Source: Methanospirillum lacunae (GTDB lineage Archaea > Halobacteriota > Methanomicrobia > Methanomicrobiales > Methanospirillaceae). Taken from it: DNA of 64,000 bases. Positions within the stretch are counted from its first letter, which is position 1. Each line of letters begins with the position of its first letter. Position numbers and translations under genes: made by a program. The stretch lies in NCBI RefSeq assembly GCF_046195335.1, contig NZ_CP176093.1. The stretch is one strand, 5' to 3'. The notes beneath the pieces were generated by a model. That model was not told the origin of the DNA. It worked only from the letters and a program-made list of their open reading frames with translations, and did no database searches. Positions 8,930 to 17,202 of this stretch are shown one piece after another.

Positions 8930-9880
8930 ATGGCAGATATCTATCAATCATTAAATCAGGAAAAAGAAAAAACAGCTCTGCTTTCGATAATTTCCAACAC
9001 ATTTCTTGTTATTTTAAAACTGATCGTCGGATTAGCTCTTGGTTCGATCAGTATGATATCAGAGGCAATACATTCGGGTATGGATCTCCTTGCTTCTGTT
9101 GTAGCTTATATTTCAGTTAGAAAATCTGCAGAGGCTCCTGACGATGAGCACTCATATGGCCATGGTAAATATGAATCCATCTCAGGTCTTTTCGAGGCTA
9201 TTCTCATCTTCGTTGCAGCAGCCCTGATCATTTATGAGGCTACTCAAAAAATAATTGAACCAACTTCAGAACCACTGAATTCGACGCTTATGATGGCCGG
9301 TATTGCAGTAATGGGAATATCAGCACTTTCAAACGCCTTTGTTTCATCGCGGCTCATGAAGATTGCAAAAAAGACAGAGTCAATAGCCCTGGAAAGTGAT
9401 GCCTGGCACCTGCGGACAGATGTTTATACATCTGTTGGTGTCATGGTCGGTCTGGTTTTGATTCAGCTTACCGGAATAAAAATTCTTGATTCAATCGTCG
9501 CTATTTGTGTTGCCCTTGTCATTATAAGAGCAGCATATGAACTCACCATGAAGTCATATAAAGATCTGACTGATTACCGCCTTACAGACGATGAAGTACA
9601 GAGAATCACAGGGATTATCTGTGATCATGAATCGGATTATGTCAGTTATCATGGACTACGAACAAGAAGAGCCGGACCGGAAATATTTATCGAATTCCAT
9701 CTTGTTGTTGATAAACTAGTATCAGTAGAACAATCGCATGATCTGACTGATCACCTTGAGGAGGATATAAAACTTGAATTCCCCCGTGCATGTATTACTA
9801 TCCACGTAGAACCAAATACCGGAGAGAATGCACAAAACAAGTCATTCTGTGATAACATGCCTCAATCACGCAGTGATTAG
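8930..9880 (+). CDS. Cation diffusion facilitator (CDF) metal exporter
   Basis: 316 aa. Six transmembrane helices in the first 215 residues, then a cytoplasmic domain. The CDF metal-site residues are present in TM2 (E45, H48, D52 in SEAIHSGMD) and TM5 (H160, D164 in HLRTD), with the loop motif SYGHGKYESISGL. Glu at the first position instead of the usual Asp is a mild variant. The C-terminal domain has YHGLRTRRAG and IEFHLVVD. CDF proteins exchange a divalent cation (Zn, Cd, Fe, Co or Mn) for protons at the cell membrane; the exact metal cannot be told. It is a tandem paralog of 7706-8644, separated by 285 AT-rich bases with a TTTTAAATA promoter-like box at about 8874-8882. Confidence 0.92.
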   Translation: MADIYQSLNQEKEKTALLSIISNTFLVILKLIVGLALGSISMISEAIHSGMDLLASVVAYISVRKSAEAPDDEHSYGHGKYESISGLFEAILIFVAAALIIYEATQKIIEPTSEPLNSTLMMAGIAVMGISALSNAFVSSRLMKIAKKTESIALESDAWHLRTDVYTSVGVMVGLVLIQLTGIKILDSIVAICVALVIIRAAYELTMKSYKDLTDYRLTDDEVQRITGIICDHESDYVSYHGLRTRRAGPEIFIEFHLVVDKLVSVEQSHDLTDHLEEDIKLEFPRACITIHVEPNTGENAQNKSFCDNMPQSRSD

Positions 9881-10100
9881 ATGTGATCGCACGGCCACGT
9901 AACTCCCTGTTATAATAGAGGTCTTACTGATAGCGAAGACTCACATGAGAACCTCTTCTGTTTTTCCAAAAAAAAGTTCCTGCATGCATGCGTGTTGCAG
10001 AGGGACATAAAACATCCAATCTTTTTGCAGGGTATACGTCCAAAAATCCTTTTCCCGCTCAACTTCCCTTTTATTATTCTGGTTCCTATATGGAGTATAC

Positions 10101-11303
10101 ATGGGTGAGATTAAAATTGTCGGGACTGCCCATATCTCGGCAAAAAGCGTCGATGAAGTCAGAGAATCAATCGAACAATTTCATCCAGACATCGTTGCTG
10201 TAGAACTGGATCAAGGAAGAAGTAAGGCCATCAACAAGGAGGGTGCTACTCCATCTGTTGATGATGTCCTGGAACTCAAGAATTTTGACCAACTCCTTAT
10301 TCAATGGCTTTTATCCTATATTCAGCGAAAGATCGGTTTAGATGTCGGGGTAGAACCCGGGGCCGAGATGAAAGCCGCGATGGTCGAGGCCCAGCAGAGA
10401 GGGCTCAGGGTGGAACTGGTAGATCGTGATATAAAAATTACCCTCCTTAGATTCTGGCAATCACTTGGTTTTATCGGGAAGATCAAGATGGTTGGTTCAC
10501 TTATCTTCTCAATTTCTGAAGTTGAAAATATTGATGCTGAAGAGATTGAGAAACTTAAAAATGAGGACATGCTCGAAGTCATTATGGGGGAATTTAAAAA
10601 ATTCTCACCCCAGGGGGCACATGCACTCATCGATGAGCGGGACGCGTACATTGCACATAACCTGATTTATCTAAAAAAGGAAGGTGATCATCGAATCCTT
10701 GCAGTAGTTGGTGCCGGTCATATGCAGGGTATAAACCGGTATCTGCAGGATCCCTCATTACTTCCATCTAAAGAATCACTTGTAAAAGAGCCAAAACGAT
10801 ATCCCTGGACTTTGATTATTGGAAGTTGTGTAACAGCCCTGTTCTTTCTGTTGCTCGCCTCGATTGCGTGTTCAGGAGTTGGGCTGGATGTTCTTCTTCA
10901 TGCATTTATCTTCTGGGTTCTGATTCATGGAGCTTTATCTGCAGGAGCAACTCTGGCAGTCCGTGGCCATCCCTATTCAGTGATCACCTGTTTCTGTGTT
11001 GCCTGGATGACATCACTAAATCCACTTCTTCATGCCGGGTGGATTGCAGCATATGTGGAAGCAAAGGCACGAAAACCTCCGGTCTCTGATTTCAGGAAGA
11101 TCTATGAGGCAACATCACTAAGAGAACTGTTTCAGATTCCCTTGTTCAAAGTTGTACTGGTTGCATCAGTTGCAAACCTGGGAAGTTTTCTGGGAACGAT
11201 TCTCTATTTCATGTTTCTCTTCCCGGTACTCGGCGTTGATCCCGTGGTTGTGATCTCCACAGGATTACACAATATACAGGCTGCTATCGCAGGAATAGTA
11301 TAA
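10101..11303 (+). CDS. TraB/PrgY family membrane protein
   Basis: 400 aa. The N-terminal TraB domain (1-215) opens with GTAHIS at residues 8-13, continues VAVELDQGR and closes with VVGAGHMQGI, the conserved His/Glu pattern of the Tiki/TraB/GumN fold, suggestive of a metal-dependent hydrolase. Residues about 235-400 contain several hydrophobic segments (for example WTLIIGSCVTALFFLLL), so the protein is membrane anchored through its C-terminal half. Bacterial TraB/PrgY proteins limit peptide-pheromone activity; the archaeal role is unknown. A GGAG site lies nine bases ahead of the ATG. It converges with the hypothetical gene at 11410. Confidence 0.85.
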   Translation: MGEIKIVGTAHISAKSVDEVRESIEQFHPDIVAVELDQGRSKAINKEGATPSVDDVLELKNFDQLLIQWLLSYIQRKIGLDVGVEPGAEMKAAMVEAQQRGLRVELVDRDIKITLLRFWQSLGFIGKIKMVGSLIFSISEVENIDAEEIEKLKNEDMLEVIMGEFKKFSPQGAHALIDERDAYIAHNLIYLKKEGDHRILAVVGAGHMQGINRYLQDPSLLPSKESLVKEPKRYPWTLIIGSCVTALFFLLLASIACSGVGLDVLLHAFIFWVLIHGALSAGATLAVRGHPYSVITCFCVAWMTSLNPLLHAGWIAAYVEAKARKPPVSDFRKIYEATSLRELFQIPLFKVVLVASVANLGSFLGTILYFMFLFPVLGVDPVVVISTGLHNIQAAIAGIV

Positions 11304-11318
11304 AAAAGCGGAAAGTGT

Positions 11319-11346
11319 TATACCCCGGTACACCTGTCCGGGTATA
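11319..11346. terminator. Hairpin between convergent genes
   Basis: TATACCC(C)GG and CCGGGTATA form a 9-bp stem with one bulged C and a 9-base loop, 16 bases after the TraB stop. A further GTTCCT/AGGAAC repeat and a T-run near 11403-11411 follow. Position between convergent stops suggests a terminator region for one or both genes. Confidence 0.4.
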
Positions 11347-11409
11347 ATGTTCCTCTTCACCAGGATTAAGGAACAAGAGATCTCATGATGCAACAATAAG
11401 ATCTTTTTT

Positions 11410-11916
11410 TTAGAGAGGGAAAAATATTTGATTGTTCCTGCAATCTTTCTTCGAATTTGCAAGATTACACAGATAACACCCTTTTATATCAGGTTTAGTG
11501 CAATAACCGGGTTTTCTGGTAACAAACCATCTGTGAACTTCAGTTAATTTCTTGATAGATAACTGACCTGAACCCACAAGACAGGAACCTTCTTTATCTA
11601 ATGCCCAGATTGGATATTTTTCCATTCCTGTTGGTATCGGCTCTGTAGGAAGCTCAGACAGATTTACCAGATCCTGTAGCCGTTCTGGATGCCCAGCGAT
11701 CTCAATGTCTAGCAAAGTTGTATAAAGGGTAGAGATTTTTTCATGATCCCAATTCTTCAAATCTCTTTTTAGTCGTTCAATGATCTGGCTTATTGCATCA
11801 CTTCTGGTAACAGGCCTCTTCCCATTATCCCATACAATATCTCCATTATCATCAACCGTTATGGCAGAAGTCTTAAGTATATGTAATTGTGGCAGATTTG
11901 AAAGTTTTACACCCAT
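11410..11916 (-). CDS. Hypothetical protein with C-terminal four-cysteine cluster
   Basis: 168 aa, not recognised. No signal peptide or membrane segment. The N-terminal half has a predicted helical stretch (AISQIIERLKRDLKNW). The C-terminal end carries C139-X7-C147-X2-C150-X8-C159 (CTKPDIKGCYLC and KKDC), a spacing suited to a zinc or Fe-S site, though no known motif name fits. A further Cys is at 112. The neighbouring genes (TraB convergent, GT2 downstream on the same strand after 120 bases) give no functional hint. Confidence 0.65.
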   Translation of the reverse strand: MGVKLSNLPQLHILKTSAITVDDNGDIVWDNGKRPVTRSDAISQIIERLKRDLKNWDHEKISTLYTTLLDIEIAGHPERLQDLVNLSELPTEPIPTGMEKYPIWALDKEGSCLVGSGQLSIKKLTEVHRWFVTRKPGYCTKPDIKGCYLCNLANSKKDCRNNQIFFPL

Positions 11917-12036
11917 AGTATACCTCAGAGTATGGCAGTTCAGTTATTGAGGATGGAAAGCCCCTCTCCCATTATATACCTGTTTTCAAGGGGTTTCGAA
12001 ATGAGGTTTCAAATATCAGAGATTAATGAGTGTAAT

Positions 12037-12741
12037 CTAATATTTATCATACTGACGGCGGGTATAAGTATATTTATCAGAGATACCACCTTGAAGCACA
12101 ATTGAGTACCACTCGTAAATCGTTCTCCAGAACCCGAACTGCTCATACCGACGAAAATCAAAACCTACTTTCATATCTGGTGAGAATTTGACCTCTCCCA
12201 TCTTACGCATTCTGACTGCGATCTCTAGATCATCTCCGGCATCAAGAATCCGGTACATTCCGGCCTTTATGAGTGCTTCCTTCCTAAACGCCGTATTGCA
12301 TCCTAGGGTGTAATGATAAAGATTGGAATGAGCCCCGAACCATATCAGTGCATTAAACAGGTAGACATAACGTTTATTCCCAGATTCTTGTTCAATAGAG
12401 GTAACCGGGCCGTACGAAAGGGCTACATCAGGATCAGAAAATGACTTGATTATACTTTCAACCCAGTTCGATGAGACAACACTGTCTGCATCCGTAGTTG
12501 CAACCAGATCATACTGAGAACAGATAAAGCCGTCATTTCGTGCACCGGCAACCCGCGGAGAAGTCTGAATGAAAACCTTATCCGCATATTTTTCTGCTAT
12601 CTCACGGGTATTATCATTAGAACCCCCATCCACAACAATGATCTCATACATCTCGCGAGGTACGGTCTGGCTCGTTAATGCAGAAAGACTTCTTTCGATT
12701 CGCTTTTCTTCATTATATGCAGGGATAACGACTGAAATCAT
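12037..12741 (-). CDS. Family 2 glycosyltransferase
   Basis: 234 aa with GT-A fold: SVVIPAYNEEKRIERSL at the start, VVDGGSNDNT, the DXD-type metal motif TTDADS, and the acceptor-side GDDLEIAVRMRKMGE. It transfers a sugar from a nucleotide donor using a divalent metal. The C-terminal part is short and mildly hydrophobic, without clear membrane helices, so it is soluble or peripheral. It is divergently paired (134-base spacer) with an AglD-like/flippase-type membrane protein, a pairing that in archaea suggests lipid-linked sugar or glycoprotein work. The acceptor is unknown. Confidence 0.88.
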   Translation of the reverse strand: MISVVIPAYNEEKRIERSLSALTSQTVPREMYEIIVVDGGSNDNTREIAEKYADKVFIQTSPRVAGARNDGFICSQYDLVATTDADSVVSSNWVESIIKSFSDPDVALSYGPVTSIEQESGNKRYVYLFNALIWFGAHSNLYHYTLGCNTAFRKEALIKAGMYRILDAGDDLEIAVRMRKMGEVKFSPDMKVGFDFRRYEQFGFWRTIYEWYSIVLQGGISDKYTYTRRQYDKY

Positions 12742-12875
12742 GATAATGACACATATTTCGTTCTTTCGAAAATTATCAGACAGTATAATTATACCTTTTT
12801 CCCATTAAATGGAATGTATTTCATATTGGCTCATCATATATGTGAATAACACGTATTACCGGAGATTATTATTTG

Positions 12876-13919
12876 ATGAAATTTTCATCCAGAACTCTTT
12901 TCGCGATTTCAATCCTTTTCAGCCTTGTTGTATTGGCAATTGTGTTTGCCACAACATTTACCAAAGAAACGATTAGTTATATCCTCGCATTCAATTTTTA
13001 TTTCCTTATCTTAAGTATTGGATTTAGGATACTTGCTCTCATATTCTGGGGAGTGAGAATCCAGGTGCTTTCCCGGGCCCTTGGATACCGGGTCCCACTG
13101 CCACATGCAGTAAACATGGTGCTCGCAGGTCTCTTCGCAGGGACTATTACCCCCGGACAGTCTGGAGGAGAACCTGTCAGAATACATGAACTGTACAGGG
13201 TAGGAGTAAAAGTTGGGGATGCAACAGCGGTTGTTATCACCGAACGGATCCTTGACGGTATCATTCTGACAATCCTTGGAATCGGAATCATGACAATTAC
13301 AGGCTCTATTTGGAGTACCTTCAGCCTTTCAATGATTATTCTGATAATTATCGCGTGGGTCTGTTTAATCTCTGTCGCCCTGATTCCGATTTTGATGCTT
13401 CGCTATCCAGTCAGGATGAAATCCCTCATAATGCGGCTGATAACATGGATCTCAGCAAAATTATCAGGCACCCGATTCTCGACTTCGCGGATACTGGAAC
13501 ACGCAGATGAAGAGATCGATAATTTTTTTGAAAGTTTTTCAAAATTTGCAGGACCTGCAGCATGGGGGTTGATCGCCGGAGGAGGTATTACCGCTCTCTT
13601 CTGGGTGACAGAATTTATGGTAGCTTCAGTAATCCTAATGGGACTAGGACTTGAACCCCATATTTTACTCTCGTTCTTATTCCAGATCATCATCGCGATT
13701 GTCATGATGATCCCCCTGACGCCCGGATCTTCAGGAATCACTGAAATATCGACTTCATCCCTGTATGCCCTTATAGTCCCATCAGCAACACTGGGTTTCT
13801 TTGTATTACTCTGGCGATTTGTAACGTTTTATCTGAATATTATTCTGGGATCACTTGCAGGGCTCGTAATTGTACACCGGGAAGTTGTGGTACGTTCAAA
13901 AAATAAAGACGAAGAGTAG
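12876..13919 (+). CDS. Lysylphosphatidylglycerol-synthase-TM / AglD-like flippase-domain membrane protein
   Basis: 347 aa from the ATG at 12876, which has GGAG at 12861-12864. About eight transmembrane helices. Recognisable family landmarks: ALGYRVPLPHAVNMVLAGLF, the TPGQSGGEPVRI motif, ATAVVITERILDGI, and near the end MIPLTPGSSGITEIS. This domain (UPF0104) is found alone or fused to GT2 in archaeal AglD, which adds the last sugar to the dolichol-linked or S-layer glycan in haloarchaea; bacterial relatives move or modify lipids. Here GT2 (12037-12741) and the membrane domain are separate, divergently transcribed neighbours, resembling the two halves of AglD. The functional link is inferred. 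Confidence 0.85.
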   Translation: MKFSSRTLFAISILFSLVVLAIVFATTFTKETISYILAFNFYFLILSIGFRILALIFWGVRIQVLSRALGYRVPLPHAVNMVLAGLFAGTITPGQSGGEPVRIHELYRVGVKVGDATAVVITERILDGIILTILGIGIMTITGSIWSTFSLSMIILIIIAWVCLISVALIPILMLRYPVRMKSLIMRLITWISAKLSGTRFSTSRILEHADEEIDNFFESFSKFAGPAAWGLIAGGGITALFWVTEFMVASVILMGLGLEPHILLSFLFQIIIAIVMMIPLTPGSSGITEISTSSLYALIVPSATLGFFVLLWRFVTFYLNIILGSLAGLVIVHREVVVRSKNKDEE

Positions 13920-14026
13920 TATTACCCATTTTTATCTACAATTTTATGCATGAAAACCATGCCATGAGTATATACGAAGCGTATTCGGGTGTTGGTGTTG
14001 CGAAAAGGTGTGATCCTTTCCTGCCC

Positions 14027-14662
14027 CTACGGCAGCGATAAGAGATCTTTCTGTTTTCCGGCCAACTGTTCTGCTATCTTCGCCACATACTTACCCTGAT
14101 ATCGTGCTCCGGCTAGTTCATTTTCTGATGGAAACCGCTCTCCTGAAGGCCCTGCTATAGTTGAAGCCCCATAAGGAGAGCATCCGGTTAGTTCCTGTAT
14201 AATGGTCTGGCCGGCAAAGGTGTAAGGCAGTCCGGCAATAATCATCCCGTGATGAAGAAGGGTTATATGAACCGAAAGGATCGTTGATTCCTGACCCCCA
14301 TGCTGGGTTCCGCTGCTGGTGAAAACACTTCCGACTTTTCCTGCCAGAGCACCCCTGTTCCAGATACCTCCGGTCGAATCAAAAAACTGTCGCATCTGGC
14401 CGATCATGTTGCCAAACCTTGTCGGCGTTCCAAAAATTACTGCATCTGCTTCAGCCAGTTCAGCCGCTGTTATTTCAGGCAGTTTCCTAAACTCTTCCTG
14501 AAACGCTGTTGCACCCATCTTCCCAATGATCTCATCGGATAGGGTTTCAGGAACCCGAAAGAGTTCTGCCTTATACCCAGCATCACTGACCCCTTCCGAA
14601 ACCGCCTGTGCCATCTTATGGATATGGCCATACAGTGAGTAATAAACAATGAAAATCCTCAT
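14027..14662 (-). CDS. wrbA: NAD(P)H:quinone oxidoreductase / flavodoxin-like WrbA
   Basis: 211 aa, flavodoxin fold. FMN-phosphate loop YYSLYGHIHKMA, then the WrbA signature GTPTRFGNMIGQMRQFFDSTGG, followed by SSGTQHGGQESTI and the AGLPYTF segment that WrbA adds to the flavodoxin core. Length matches the family (about 200 aa). It performs two-electron reduction of quinone-like compounds using NAD(P)H, usually as protection against oxidants. Standalone gene; both neighbours are over 100 bases away. Confident on family. Confidence 0.92.
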   Translation of the reverse strand: MRIFIVYYSLYGHIHKMAQAVSEGVSDAGYKAELFRVPETLSDEIIGKMGATAFQEEFRKLPEITAAELAEADAVIFGTPTRFGNMIGQMRQFFDSTGGIWNRGALAGKVGSVFTSSGTQHGGQESTILSVHITLLHHGMIIAGLPYTFAGQTIIQELTGCSPYGASTIAGPSGERFPSENELAGARYQGKYVAKIAEQLAGKQKDLLSLP

Positions 14663-14759
14663 ACTATCACTTGTCCTGAAAAGGGGATCAGTAGATGAGG
14701 ATAAAAAGATATTGTCAAGAACATCTGAAAGAACTGAACAATGATCGTATGATAACAGT

Positions 14760-14774
14760 CCCTCAACATGAGGG
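14760..14774. other. Short perfect hairpin CCCTC-AACAT-GAGGG
   Basis: Five-base-pair stem with a 5-base loop followed on the + strand by TTTTATTC. It lies between two minus-strand genes (histidine kinase upstream and wrbA downstream), so its T-run side does not match the transcription direction; function unclear. Confidence 0.25.
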
Positions 14775-14851
14775 TTTTATTCGGGAAATTTAAAACAGTT
14801 TGTGATAACTCAGGAAAAACTGTTTCTGTTTACATGTACCTTGATTGGGCT

Positions 14852-15919
14852 TCAGATCCCGGATTTATTCTCTTGATTTTCCCTGGATAAACGATATGAA
14901 CCTTCAGGGATATGTATTACAAATCGGACTCCTTTCCCTGATTCTCCGGTCTCCTTCATAACAAGTCCTGTGATTGCTAATATCTCCTGTGAGAGGAATA
15001 AACCCATCCCGGTATTCTTCCCATATCCCTTCTTAAATATCATTGTTTTCATATCATCAGAAATACCAATGCCATCATCCTCATAAACGAAGATCAACTC
15101 GTTATTGCGCTCTTCTGATGAGAAGGTGATATTCTTGACGTGTTCTCCATGACGTATGGAATTATCCAACAGATTCTGACAGATAAGGGGGAACAAAGGA
15201 TCTGCAAATATATCGTGATTGCTTAGCCTTGAATGAAGAGTGACCGAATCATTGTCATATGAATTCTTAAGAGTCTCAAATTTTTCTTTTAGATTATGCC
15301 AGATAGGGGCACGAACACCGATATCCTGATAATTTTTTGTAAATTCTATCTGTTTTCTGATAGCCTGTGCAGCATTCTCTTCTTTCTTCAGAATCTCAAG
15401 AAGATCTGGATTGCTACACATCTCTCTTGCGATCTCCTGATATCCTAGAAGAGCAGTCAGTTGATTCAGAATATCATGCCTGGTAATACTTGAGAGAATG
15501 TTGAGTTTTTTGTTAGCAGTTTGAAAAGCTTCCTGAGTTTTTTCAAGTTCATGGTTTTGGCGGACCTCTTCATCCCGATACAGAGTCATACATCTGACAA
15601 GTGATCCCACAATAAATGCGACGAGACAGAGCATGAATGCCCGGAAAACGGAATCAACGGGGATGTATCCCCCCACAAGATATGAGACAGTAATATGAAG
15701 AACCCCGAAAAATAGTGCAATCCATACTGCATATCGTTGAAACCAGATCGCTGCAAGGATAATGATGAGATAAAAAAGATGGGTATACACAATGGATATT
15801 TTCAGCGAATAATGGATTATAAATTCAAGAAATACTGCTATGGCAAGAATTATTGCCAATGAAACAAACTTGGACTTTATTATCATTATCTGACAAATTT
15901 CATCGTTGCATGCCGACAT
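14852..15919 (-). CDS. Orphan membrane sensor histidine kinase
   Basis: 355 aa. Four to six hydrophobic segments in residues 11-110 (MIIKSKFVSLAIILAIAVF, then AIWFQRYAVWIALFFGVLH and so on) form a membrane sensor without an obvious extracellular domain. A short coiled region (115-140) leads to the dimerisation helix with phospho-acceptor H148 in ITRHDILNQLTALLGY. The ATPase domain has the N box CQNLLDNSIRHGE, G1 YEDDGIGI and G2 KNTGMGLFLS. No response regulator is in the window. An alternative start is the Met at residue 12. The signal sensed cannot be deduced. Confidence 0.88.
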   Translation of the reverse strand: MSACNDEICQIMIIKSKFVSLAIILAIAVFLEFIIHYSLKISIVYTHLFYLIIILAAIWFQRYAVWIALFFGVLHITVSYLVGGYIPVDSVFRAFMLCLVAFIVGSLVRCMTLYRDEEVRQNHELEKTQEAFQTANKKLNILSSITRHDILNQLTALLGYQEIAREMCSNPDLLEILKKEENAAQAIRKQIEFTKNYQDIGVRAPIWHNLKEKFETLKNSYDNDSVTLHSRLSNHDIFADPLFPLICQNLLDNSIRHGEHVKNITFSSEERNNELIFVYEDDGIGISDDMKTMIFKKGYGKNTGMGLFLSQEILAITGLVMKETGESGKGVRFVIHIPEGSYRLSRENQENKSGI

Positions 15920-16111
15920 AAACTAAACTATATACTTGTCTTATTTTTCTATTACTAATATCCACACATTCTTTTCTACCATTGCGGATATTTATTTACA
16001 AGAGAGAAAAGGAATAACTGATTCATTATAAAGGGCCATAACACTTCGAATAAGCCACAAAGATGGACAGGGACATATTTCTTTTTATGTGTTGAATGTC
16101 TATTTACTGAC

Positions 16112-16270
16112 ATGGCACTTTGGGTTTGCACAAAATGCGGGTATGTGTACAACGAAGAATTCGGAGATGAAGCCCATAACATCCCAAAGAAAACTCCGTT
16201 TGAGAATATTGATTCCTCATGGGTTTGTCCAAGATGTGGAGTAGGCAAATCATTCTTCGTGAAGCAATAA
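16112..16270 (+). CDS. Small rubredoxin (52 aa)
   Basis: A complete 52-codon gene, short enough to be missed by a usual ORF cut-off. MALWVCTKCGYVYNEEFGDE begins the protein, followed by IPKKTPFENI and SSWVCPRCGVGKSFF. Both C-X2-C-G knuckles (C6/C9 and C39/C42) of rubredoxin are intact, and the length matches the classical 52-54 aa form exactly. One iron is bound; it is a cytoplasmic electron carrier. No clear ribosome site precedes the ATG. It stands between the histidine kinase (opposite strand) and the FmdE-like gene 120 bases downstream. It differs clearly from the rubredoxin at 7341-7559. Confidence 0.93.
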   Translation: MALWVCTKCGYVYNEEFGDEAHNIPKKTPFENIDSSWVCPRCGVGKSFFVKQ

Positions 16271-16390
16271 TATGTAATCTACCGGATTTTTCTGTTTTAC
16301 CAGAAAAATTCATGATATTCCAGTTTCTCCGGCTTGGTTAGTGCTTTAGGTTACCAAACACTTTAGATATCAATTTGCTATTATCTATAG

Positions 16391-17026
16391 ATGGATCACC
16401 ATGATGAGTATACGCAGAATGATCTTCTGCGAAAACTCCAGGAACTCGGGTATGATCCCAGGTTTCAGGAATACTACAAAAGTTGCATCCCATTCCATAC
16501 CTATCCTGCACCCGGCCTGTTGATCGCCATCGGAATGGTTGATTACGCTTTTGAACTACTTGGCGCAAAACCCGGTGAGAAGTTATATGCAGTCTGTGAG
16601 ACCCAGAAATGTGCTCCTGATCCCCTCCAGGTTATCGCCCACTGTACTATAGGTAATCACAGGCTTACGGTTGTCCCAGTTGGAAGGTTTGCTTTCACCA
16701 TAAACAGACCCAGTGAAACCGATTCTGCTGAAGGGATCAGGCTTTACATCGACCCGGTAAAACTTCATGCATGGCCAACATTGGAGAAGTGGTTTGCAAA
16801 CAGCCCTGAATTCTCTAAGAAAACCATGACAAAGGCACTTCTTGATGAGATATTGGCAGCAAAACGCTCTATCATCTCTGTACAGAAGGTCAGAATCCCG
16901 GTTACACAAAAAAAGAAATGGAACACAGCAATTTGTAAAACCTGTGGAGAACCGGTCCCTGAATACCTCATTGAGGGTGATCACTGTGCCGCCTGCGGAA
17001 GCCTGCGGTACTATGAACTCATATAA
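16391..17026 (+). CDS. FmdE-family protein with C-terminal zinc ribbon and altered N-terminal motif
   Basis: 211 aa. Residues about 25-150 follow the FmdE (formylmethanofuran dehydrogenase subunit E) fold: YKSCIPFHTYPAPGLLIAIG in place of the usual FHGHxCPG, then VCETQKCAPDPLQVIAHCTIGN. The C-terminal tail has two knuckles, CKTCGEP and CAACGS, forming a zinc ribbon as in canonical FmdE. The normal FHGHLCPG Cys and second His are lost here (T37, Y38, A40), although Cys residues occur at C32 and in the ETQKC segment. FmdE proteins co-purify with, but are not essential to, formylmethanofuran dehydrogenase, and many copies are associated with metal or cofactor genes. It is convergent with the formate dehydrogenase operon. 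Confidence 0.78.
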   Translation: MDHHDEYTQNDLLRKLQELGYDPRFQEYYKSCIPFHTYPAPGLLIAIGMVDYAFELLGAKPGEKLYAVCETQKCAPDPLQVIAHCTIGNHRLTVVPVGRFAFTINRPSETDSAEGIRLYIDPVKLHAWPTLEKWFANSPEFSKKTMTKALLDEILAAKRSIISVQKVRIPVTQKKKWNTAICKTCGEPVPEYLIEGDHCAACGSLRYYELI

Positions 17027-17202
17027 CCTTTTTTCACTTCATCAGAAAATTCACTACCAGAAACCATTGGTACCTGACAACCAATCAACGAAAAGTAAAC
17101 CTGTATAAAAGAGACAACGGCATTTCCCAGGAAAGGGAAGGATTGGTCCTTCCCACCTCCTGTTGCGATGGAGTGTTAATGTCGTATACTGGGAAGAGTA
17201 GG

